Source of the DNA: Oxytricha trifallax
Lineage: Eukaryota; Ciliophora; Spirotrichea; Sporadotrichida; Oxytrichidae
DNA: 64,000 bases
Reading direction: 5' to 3'
Assembly: GCA_000711775.1 (NCBI GenBank)
Contig: ARYC01000510.1
Span: 89,861-153,860, forward strand
Part shown: positions 24,687 to 33,900 of the stretch, one piece after another
Numbering within the stretch: the first letter of the stretch is position 1
How the letters are laid out: each line of letters opens with the position of its first letter
Notes under the pieces: model-generated
Databases searched by the model: none
The model's input: only the letters and a program-made list of their open reading frames with translations
Told to the model about the DNA's origin: nothing
Made by a program: the position numbers and the translations under genes

Positions 24687-25655
24687 ACCCCAAAACCCCT
24701 TAATGAGGTTTATAAGTGCTTTGATTTGTAGGGAATATGTTTGGGGTTGGGGTTATTTATAGGTTTTAATATGAAATTTATAGTAATTTTATTTAATTTA
24801 ATCACTCAAAATGCACTTTTGGATCATGTGGGAGAGGTTTGAAGTTTATCTTACTTAACAACAACTATCTACTCCATCGATATGTCTGATCTTAAGTTTG
24901 GTTTTATTATTATTGACTCCGCCATTTGTTTCATTGGTGGAGAGACTCTGTTTCTTTCTATAAATTGATTTATCCTTTGATTAGCATCTTTCTCGCACCT
25001 TGTTGAGTAGTAATCGTTGCGAGGCATATCACACTCTATTGCTGCCATTGCCCAAAAATCCCATTGAAAGTCTTCATCTCTCCAGTCTTCTCTTTCTGGA
25101 TAATAGCCTGCAGTTCCCATAACACTTCCTAGCCTTGATACTTCCACCATTAATGCTATGTTGAAGTCATTAATTGTTACTCTAACAGGTGAGAAGTTTA
25201 TCATAATATTCTCAGGCTTCAAATCTCTATGAATAAAGCCTAACTTATGTATCTCTTTTATACCTTATAAGATTTAAGTTGCTATCAAAGCAAGCTACTT
25301 ATGATTCCTTTTATCAGTAATGAAATCTTTTAGGTCATTTCATATAGTGAGAGTCTAAAAGCAACATGATCCTTGGCAAGGAGAACAGTATCTAGCTTGA
25401 TTGAGTATCTGTACTCTTAAAACTTTGCTTGAGTGAGTACTTGATACTCATTTGTAAACTCCATCTAGTATTTATCATCACTTAAGAGATAGTTGAAGGG
25501 ATACACCTTGTATGCGTATTGATGATCATTGATAACTTTCTTATCAAAGGAGTCTTCTAATATAAGGTAGCTTTAAAGTCAAGTGTCTAGGTCAATTTAG
25601 GCAAGAACAGGAATCTTTTTTATAATGAATTTTAATCATTATCTTTGTGATTTCA
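24687..25655 (-). mobile_element. Truncated TBE element 'D' with telomeric end
   Basis: The left end at 24687 is CAAAACCCCAAAACCCC, the telomere-like terminus of TBE elements, followed by an inverted-repeat-like region that differs from B. Inside is only the C-terminal two thirds of the zinc-finger/kinase gene on the minus strand. No zinc fingers, no 22-kDa gene, no transposase and no right end are present. Homology to B stops near 25650, where methyltransferase coding sequence begins. Confidence 0.75.
24863..25655 (-). pseudogene. TBE kinase fragment of element D
   Basis: Aligns with the kinase of element B over about 260 residues: VINDHQYAYKVYPFNYLLSD, KDHVAFRLSLYEM, GFIHRDLKPENIMINF, INDFNIALM, and PEREDWRDEDFQWDFWA. 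HRDLKPEN is intact, and DFN replaces DFG as in B. It is disabled by frameshifts near 25345 and 25620 and a TGA near 25590, and lacks its N-terminal zinc fingers. TBE 57-kDa proteins have kinase similarity, but their substrate is not known. Confidence 0.8.
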
Positions 25656-26680
25656 GATGCTGAGGTAATATTTTTGAAGTATAAAATGAAATTTTTATCC
25701 ATAAATAAATAATCTCTTTATTAAACTAAATTCCAAAAAGAATAGCTTCAATGATTAAGTTCTTCAGGCAAAATATAGACTAATCTCCAAATGAAAACCA
25801 TTTTTCTCTTTGGTTGTATTTTCTTGCAAATATATCTGAGTATTTGTGATCAGGCACCATCTCCTCCACTAGTTTATAAAAAAAATCTGGTTTTTAGCAG
25901 GACTTTCTGGCTTTTTTTATTAATATATTGCTTTGAAAGTGCAGTACTAATCTTTTTCTTAATTCCTTAAAAGACCTTTTTTTTCTGAAAATTATACAAA
26001 ATTCTACTACATGTCTTAAATAAAATCCAATATTATTGTACAAAGTTTTGTCTTCATTCAACTTGATACAAACAAGAATATCAAATTTTTCATAGCCTTT
26101 ATCATTCATGATTTTAATAGCTTCTTGCATCTAATTGTTATTAACCCATAGAAATACATATCCATCACTTTGCAATTTTTCAAATCAAAAATAAATTTTT
26201 TAGCCTATGCTTTATAATTGAACTTGCAGGCTGTCCTCTTCCAAGGTGGGTCTATAACAATAACTAAAAATTTCGAGTTGTTACTTATAAGGATTGCATC
26301 ATAAATAAAGCATTACACATTTCTATATTTGAAATATTTCCTTAGTACTGAGCTTATTTATTATTTAATCTTTTAGTTCCCCATCTATAATCTTGAATCA
26401 CAAAATTTGAGGCTTAATAATTTTATTCATATTTTTGGGGTTATATCTTATCTTTTATTGAAGAATGTTTTACTGATTTTGATTCTATAATTAGAGCGTC
26501 TATCTTATTTATTTAATTTTATTCTCTTTATTGCAATGCACTTATGTCCTCATTTTTAGTTATAAGTCACAATTTATTTTCAAAATATTTTCTAATTAAT
26601 TCTTGATTAGTTTATTTAATTCTTCAGTATATTAGTTCTGATTGAAAAGTCAATAATTTTCTATATTTTTGTTTTTAAGT
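25636..26680 (-). CDS. MT-A70 family adenine methyltransferase
   Basis: S-adenosylmethionine-dependent N6-adenine methyltransferase family (METTL3/METTL4/ciliate MTA1-like). On the minus strand: an N-terminal Q-rich helical region (QYTEELNKLIKN), then RWGTKRLNNKQ, then VIVIDPPWKRT with the catalytic DPPW at 26252-26241, YVFLWVNNNQMQEAIKIM, GFYLRHVVEFCIIF, and the C-terminal block KPDFFYKLVEEMVP...YNQREKWFSFGDQ. A frame change near 26170 between DPPW and FLWVNN requires an intron, IES or frameshift. In ciliates such enzymes methylate DNA in the macronucleus; DPPW argues for a catalytic member. The 3' end merges into the truncated TBE D. Confidence 0.85.
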
Positions 26681-26689
26681 TGTAACTTT

Positions 26690-26948
26690 AGAATTGTACC
26701 AAGGTAAAATTTCTTAATTTATTAAATTTCACAATGCTCTTCTTCACATTAATTGATGACACATTTTGTTTCTTAAATATTATTTGCTGTATTTTTATTG
26801 AATTATTTTTGATAATTAGAATTTTATTTTCTCTCATATTTATCCTTAGCTTTGCAATGGGAGTATTTATTATAATTTTAAATATTATTAAATTAATTTT
26901 GATTTTTGATTCTGAATAAATTGATCTTTTAGATAAATTGGTTGTCAT
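26690..26948 (-). CDS. Possible N-terminal coding segment upstream of the methyltransferase
   Basis: ATG at 26948 (MTTNLSKRSIYSESKIKINL) opens a frame that, with TAA/TAG as Q, continues past 26690 towards the methyltransferase. Composition is low-complexity (I, K, N), so it may be chance. It would be the N-terminus of the same gene if real. Confidence 0.3.
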
Positions 26949-27019
26949 TTTCGTAGACTTTAAAACATTCCTTGAATTTTTTTAATAGTGAGAAAGTACA
27001 TACATACTAAGTTGATTTA

Positions 27020-27560
27020 TTCTCAATTCCAATTGAGTTATTTGAACAAGATTGGCCTGTATTTATATATTTCCAAAATCTTTCCAAGCTACTTTACTGG
27101 GAAATATTATATCGATCAAATATTACCAACATAAGTATGCATTTATTTTGCCATTTCATTAAATTGTAGGTGTTTTATTTAATTAATTATAACTATCTAA
27201 GTTTAATCAATTCATCATGGGTCAATAGTTTATAATTTGAATAATGTGTTTATTAAATTGTCTTCGGCCAAAGTTAATTCTTCCTAGTAGTGTTCTTCAC
27301 AGTTATTTTAAAGAATGTTTTATTACAAAACAGAGCTCACATTGTTCAATTTGGTCCTTGTCAAATTCGTCAATAATAGCTTATAAATTTGATGAGGTAG
27401 TCAAATATTTTTATACACCATTTCCAAGGCAGGCTGTTTCACTTTCAGTACAGGAGTATTTGTCTTCAATACTTACTAATTATTTTTGGTCTATGAAAAG
27501 AGATTAGATTCAGAAGTTAGGATTTAAAAGTAATGTTATTAAATTTATAAATTTCTTAAT
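27020..27560 (-). CDS. Unidentified coding-like segment
   Basis: The minus strand reads CTESETACLGNGVQKYLTTS and LQAIIDEFDKDQIEQCELCF in one open frame at about 27480-27310, with an in-frame TGA before RTLLGRINFGRRQFN. A plus-strand ORF over the same bases (27244-27507) is probably its shadow. The pairs of cysteines are suggestive but no family was recognised. Confidence 0.4.
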
Positions 27561-27905
27561 TGTAAGTATAAATAATTAGAACCACATACATTTTAACAAA
27601 AAAGTATAAATTACATAAATTTTGTTTACACTTTTGTACGCTTCTCTTAATTAATAAATGTAATTTATATAATAAGAATTATAAATTTATAATCATTGTA
27701 AGAATTCAAAACAAAAATTAAAATATTTAATAACAAAAAAATACTGCTAATTATATAATTACATAAGGATAATAATTCTTTACTTCAGGTGGTACAATAA
27801 TTAATTTTTAAATATAAATTCATACTAATTTAATTTATATATATTTAAAATTTGGTTGTATTATCTAAAATCTTTTAAATTATTTGTTTATATTTTCAAA
27901 TTTTA

Positions 27906-28100
27906 CAGATGGGATAGGTTAGTGCAGATTGGCTTAGTCTATAAACTTTACTATTTCCCCACAATGTGGGTTGTTCGCCAGGAGTAGGCGATTGAGCAAG
28001 TAGGTTGACCTTAGCTTTATAATCTAATTGTTCGTAATATATTTACGAAAAACCTCAGTACCCCTGAATCAAATCAGACTAACTAAGATCAACCAAGTCA
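27906..28100 (+). ncRNA. Hairpin-rich segment, possible structured RNA (or short MDS)
   Basis: Distinctly less AT-rich than its surroundings. Contains CCCAC-AAT-GTGGG (27959-27971), TCGCC-AGGAGTA-GGCGA (about 27974-27992), TTCGTAA-TATAT-TTACGAA (28031-28049) and a long-range pair GGTTGA..TTAG with CTAA..TCAACC (about 28003-28095). A TTTTACAG acceptor-like sequence stands just before it and two frames stay open over part of it, so a protein-coding MDS is the alternative. It matches no RNA family I know. Confidence 0.35.
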
Positions 28101-28119
28101 CTTTTAAAATAGAAGCAAT

Positions 28120-29090
28120 TAATAAAAGTAAGTTAAGAATATTATCAATTCAGTTTTAAATAAGCTATTTTTAATTTATAAATGATAGAGGTAAATAAAA
28201 TGTATATTTAAAAATTAAGAGTTCTTCCTTTCGCATAAGAATTTAAAATTTAAATTCATTGAAATTCTAAAACATTAAACTACTTTAGAAATAAATATTA
28301 TTATAATGTAAGAATATTGACTTATTTTAAATCTTTAACATTTTGGTAGTTTATTAGCAATTAAAAATCTTAGTCATCATAAATTAAAAAAATTGATATT
28401 ACTTAGAATTTTTAATTCTATAACTTAATTATTTAAAATTCTAATTTATATAATCCATTATATTATTACCTATAAGTTGATAAATGTTACGTTTTATTGT
28501 AAAAGTATTTAAATAATTTTAAAATGTACTTCTGGGCTATTATTTATATAAACATAATTAATCCTTGGAAATAAAATGATTAAATCTATTGAAGTTTAAA
28601 ATAATAGAAAAACACTATATAGAAATTATGCTTATTTAAAAAAATTAATTAAAAAAGAATATATTTTAAAGGTTAAGTATAGTAAATTACAAGTATAATA
28701 AATTCTCTATTTAATTTATCTCTCTTTTCTGATAATATGCACTTATAATTTATTAACGAAAGCCTAGATAAAGACTATATAATTTTTAGCAAAATTTTAA
28801 GAATTTTCGAAAATATGAAATTTAAAATTTGTTGCTAGGATGTAATTTTAATTCTTAAAATTAAAAAATATTCGAATTGCCTAAAATTTATGTTTCATCT
28901 TATGAGATTATAACTTGAAATCCTTTGGTAATCTTATGTATTATTTTCTTAAGATAATTATTCTTCACATAGATCGAAATTAAGAGAACATCTACCAATA
29001 GGTTGTGTGGTCACACTTATAAACTTTTGTAGAAAGTAGAATATTTTTTATTACGAGAGACTCCCGTAATTAAGTTTATTTTGTTTAACA
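28120..29090. other. AT-rich region without supported gene
   Basis: No coding-like frame, pointer pair or inverted repeat recognised on either strand. Possibly flanking DNA of the decayed transposon E. Confidence 0.4.
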
Positions 29091-29176
29091 CTATACATTA
29101 CAGATATCCTTCATACTAATGTCATTAAGCGCTGTAACTAGTGCTTTGAAGTAACATGAATAAGCCCAGTCTATTT

Positions 29177-30175
29177 TCAAATTTAAAATTCCTTGTGCGA
29201 TTGATGTTAGAAGAATATTTTTTTCTTTTAAACTATCCCATTAGAATTTTTTCTATCCTTCAACTAAAGCAAGTTGTTTTCTATAATACCTTGAAATTCT
29301 AGTTTTTTAATGCCAGTGAATAATCGTTCCACTGGAGCAAATTAAAAGTGATAAGGGCCAAGGAACATTACCGGAATTTTATATTTCTCAATCTTCTAAG
29401 TGAGATATTTGCTCCTATGGTATGAGGCATTATCCAGCATAAATATATGGTCATTTCTCCAATTTAGGTTGCTTTGTTCCAAGAATCTTATAATTTTTAT
29501 CATGAAATAGAAAGCTTTTTTAACTGAAATTTTCCCCTCTATTTACCGTGAAAAAAGCTGAGTTATTAATCACCAATCCTGCAATAATACTGATCTCTGA
29601 GAACCTCGATGAAGAATAGTTAAAAGATGGTTTCGATTTCTTAGACTATTTTTCTTCCTTTATTTGGGCTATACCTAGGGATGCTTTCATCGATGTTTAT
29701 AATTGCCTTACCTTCTTACAGATTTTTTTAAGTAAAAATAAGCAGGCGCCTAATGCTATAATTTAGATTGGAGATTATTGACTCTTGGAGTAAGATAGTA
29801 CTACTTTTTGTAAGAAATCCTTAGAAATTTTTAAAAAGAGACGAACTGAACTAATTGATACTTACTAGTCTAGATCTAGATCATTCCAATTTTTTTCCCT
29901 TATCGCTTTGCAAGTTATTGGTTGCACTCCTTCAGACAAGTATTGTTCAATAAGGTGCCTAGTGCGTGGAAAATATCTTAAACATCTTGGCATTAAAAGT
30001 ATGATTCTGGGTGTTTGCTATTGGGGCTTAGTTTAGTATTTACTTCACTTTTTAATAATTTATCTTTAGTCTCTTCATAATAAAACTCGTTATAGGCACT
30101 TTGTCCTAAAGATACAGACTTTTTACTAATCCATTTATTTCCTCTTTTAATCTTTTTACTCTGATTGGTTGACAT
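29177..30175 (-). pseudogene. DDE transposase 'E' (Tc1/mariner/IS630-like), frameshifted
   Basis: ATG 30175 (MSTNQSKKIKRGNKWISKKS), then, in shifting frames, RYFPRTRHLIEQYLSEG (DNA-binding half), IINIDESIPRYSPNKGRK (first D), RFSEISIIAGLVINNSAFF, HIFMLDNASYHRSKYL (second D) and YHFQFAPVERLFTGIKK (E). The triad is complete, but at least three frame changes break the protein. Residues around the triad differ from the TBE transposases here, so it is a separate family. No terminal repeats were found. Confidence 0.75.
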
Positions 30176-30189
30176 TATGTCTTTAAACT

Positions 30190-30830
30190 TGTAACTGCGA
30201 TATTTGCTATGTGTATAAACCTAAATAGTCATTGTTAGACTAAATAGCAGTCTCCTTAGTAAACGTAGCCCTCTCAAATGTCATTTATTCATCGTATATC
30301 TCCTATAGTAAATCTTTTTGCTATTAAAAATCAACACCTTGGCTATCTTTGTTCAAGATTATTGCTCAAAGCATACTTTCTGTACACTGAGTTTCTTTTA
30401 ATCCTAAATCCCCATTATAATTTTTGCAATTTAATCTCACTAGCTTTCGAGGATCTTATTGCTCTGTTAATAAGCTTGAATCAGGATTACTTCGAATCAA
30501 ATTCTTTTCTTCGTTGGCTATCATTTATTAATCTATTAGGAAAATATTTTAATTGGTTATATCGTGCTATCGCCAAGTATTAATAAGCTTGATAATAAAT
30601 GAGTTCCTTATAGAATAGTTTCTTCTATTTTATCGAGACTTAAATCATACTATGATTAATCACTCTCATCAAAATTTTCACTATATTACTATCCTTTTTG
30701 AAGAAGTCAGCAATCTTAGATTTAATTTTTTTAAAGCTATTTCATATATGTCTAAACTGTTTGTGATTGGTTAAGGTTGCTTTCCTTTATGGAGAATTCT
30801 TTCCTGGCTATAAGGATTATATGTATTAAA
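30190..30830 (-). CDS. Unidentified protein upstream of transposase E
   Basis: The minus strand reads YNPYSQERILHKGKQPQPIT, NSLDIYEIALKK, KSKIADFFKKDSNIVKILMR, RLINDSQRRKEFDS and, in another frame, SSLLTEQQDPRKLVRLNCKN and DSQGVDFQQQKDLLQEIYDE. Same strand as transposase E and ends just before it, so it may be an accessory ORF of that element or the first part of the same protein. Two frame changes (near 30490 and 30370). No family recognised. Confidence 0.45.
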
Positions 30831-30920
30831 TAGAAAACTTTTTATTTATGTATTATATAATCATCATTTTTTGTTGTTAATTATTTTTTATAATTAAATT
30901 AATAATAGAAGGTTTAACGA

Positions 30921-33900
30921 ATGATGAACTAGTAGCAGCAACTCGCCCAGATTAATGTTTTGCAAATGAGAGAAAAGATAGGGAACAAGAAGGAACTATA
31001 TAACTTTCTTACTCAAGATTGCAACGCCTATCTCCCGAAAAATAGATTGCACTAATATATACTTTCTCAAAAGCATTATCAGCAGCGAGAAAAGTGTATT
31101 CATCTTATGATTAATTATCTTTAGTATCTTAAAAGAAACGAGGTAATCACGTCTGCTGTACCACAAATAGAAGGGCTCATAGTAGACGATTTCATTGAAT
31201 ATGTTAAAAAAAGTGATCAAATCCAAAGGTTTCTCCCCGACCAGTCAAAACCCCAAAACCCTTTCAGTAGTTTGATTGAGTTTTTGATTGATAAAAGTAG
31301 ACTATTAGTGCATACTTTATTAGGGTTTTAATAGGGTTTATGTAGGGGTTTAATGTTTAAATATTAGTAATTTAAGTGAGTATATGCGAGGTTTGGGGTC
31401 AGTTTATGACAGTGAGTATATAGATTTATTGTTTAAGTTGCGTTATGGTTGCGATGATTATAGTGATCAACTCAAACCTATTCTAAATTACACATCTATA
31501 GCAAAGCTACTCCATAAATCTCCAGCAACTGTGAGGTCTCACTGTCTATTAGCTTTGAATTTAAAGAGACAGCAGCTTAATTCTAAGCCTCAAGACCTCC
31601 AAAATTTTAACAGCATCATATTGAATATCTTATTAATAATAAGACTCTTAAATACTGGGCTTATTTCTCTCTAGCCTAGAGAGCTGTTATGTTTCATCGC
31701 CAATTTCCTGAGCTTCATATCTCTGCTTAATCTATAGCGAACATATTTAAAAAGAATTTTATATCTTACAAAACAGTCAATCGCATTAAAAGAGTGATTG
31801 ACTATAATTTTTCATTTTATAAGGATAAAATGCAGAGGGCATTTACTAATAGCATTAAGTTCATGCACGCTGATGAGGCAGTATTCACGTTTAATACCTT
31901 TATATCAAGGTCTTGGTACAAGAGGTATAGTAATATAGAAATTTATGACAAAAGGTTAAATGTAAACTCATGCTATTCTTGGAAGAATAAGTGAAGATAG
32001 TGGCCTCGAGACTTATGTTATTCACCCTCGTTCTATAAACACTGAATAATATATTAAGTTCTTGCAAAAACTCAGAGATAAGTACGCTGACTAAGAGATT
32101 ATTCTATTCGTTGATAACTTGTCAGTACATAAAACTAAAGACTCAAGGAAGGAATATGAAAGGCTAAATATAACACCTGTATTTAATGTTCCTTACAGCC
32201 CTTAGTTCAATGGAATTGAATTATATTGGGGACTATTGAAAGATCATTATAAGAAATTGCTGCTCTACCATCTGATGCATGATTTAAAGATAGATACAGT
32301 CGATTTAATTAGAGTGCTGCAAAGAGAGTCAGCGATGATAAAGCTAAAGTATGCGCAAGAGAAGGCAGATTTTGTGTATATAAACAAGTTTTAGATTTAA
32401 GCGAATGAATAGTTCACATATTAAATTTGCCAATAAAAGGATTTGGCTTCTCTTTCTTTTCTTCCTCTTAAGGCTTGCTTGGGCCTATGTTTCTTCTCTT
32501 AGTGCCAGCTCCCGCATCTATGTTCATATCTTCTGGCTTTTATAAATCTTTGAAGAGCCTCTTACTCAATTCATGTTTTACTTGAGACTTTCTCTCTCTG
32601 TTTAATTTGCTGCGCTCTTTCATCAAGTATATAGCAGTACCAGGTTTTTCTATAAAGTTAGAAGACTAAGCTTACTTGAGATGAAAGGATGCTTTTAAAG
32701 TTCCTACAGCCAGGTATCACTTATTTTAATACCTTGCTTCTCTTTTTCTTCAGGAGAGATGCTGTAGCGTTTCTTATGAGCTTCTTAAATAACTTCATTT
32801 AAGTACTCAGGTTTCAGAGTTGCAAGAACACCAAGGAAGAAGTTTCTCTCTGGCAACTTATTAGAGAGCTGTAGCTTTGATGGAAGGTAGAGAGCTACGA
32901 CTGGATCACTCATAGCATCGTCATATAGGTTTGTCACTGATATTTCAGGGTAGTTAGGTATCTCTATCATCCTAATTTCATTAGACTTAAAAGCTTTTTT
33001 CTCTTCACTCAGTAAGGCTTTTAAGAATGAGATTTTAGTTCCCTCCTAAGTCGGCAAGAACAATCCAACTATAATGGATTTATTAATCTTACTTAAGAAC
33101 TTACCTTGCTATACCAAATATCTATAAAGGTCCTCTTTACTTCGAAATTTTCCTATTAAAATCTTGAGATTTAATTATTTTCATTGCATCATTCATAGAC
33201 TCCATCTTGCTTCCTCTTTCTAGAAATGTTAATGAAATTTAAAATTATGGATATCCATTCTAAGTTTAATAAAATCTTACTACTAAATAGGGAGGACCTA
33301 CTGGAGGTCAACCTTGAAAAGATATGAGGAGAAGCATTGAAAAACTTGCAAGTTTCACAGATTTATTTCCATTTTTATCAATCCATCTCCATTAAATTGC
33401 TCCTAATAATGTTTAATTATTTTAGGAGGTCCTCCAAATTAAGTTCAAACTTTATTAGGAGTTAAATTTTAAGGTTAAAACTTAATTAGGAGCATATTAA
33501 ATTAAAAAATGTTTAATAACTTTACCTCCAAATTAAGTTCAAACTTGATTTGGAGGACCTCCTAGAGAAACAAAACTTCATTAGGAGTATTTTAATTTAC
33601 TAAAATGTATAAAATTCACATAAAATATGTCAACTTACAGTCTTTTATGGTTAGTTAATTTTATTACCTCTCAGCCGAGAATCTACCAGAGTGTCTTATA
33701 CTCTACTATAATAATTTATCTCGATAAATTTTATCATTATTATAATAAAATATATCAGCAAACTAAAATGAGCGCTAACCTGTTAAGAAGAGCGGCATTA
33801 CTTGGATCAAGCCAATAAAAGTTATCATTCCAGCAACCAAGAAAAGTAGAGACCAGAGACGCTTGTACTCAGTGGGAGCCTACTTATGACAACTTTGACC

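Noticed and set aside
27906-28100. U2 snRNA-like CTAAGATCAA
   Set aside because: Only ten bases agree; the rest of the segment does not follow the conserved 5' domain of U2.
30485-30500. TTCGAATC as a tRNA B-box
   Set aside because: No A-box or acceptor stem at suitable spacing. No tRNA or rRNA gene was found in the window.
30278-30583. 101-codon plus-strand ORF
   Set aside because: The minus strand over the same bases has better coding character (Q/N/K/E-rich) and fits its neighbours.
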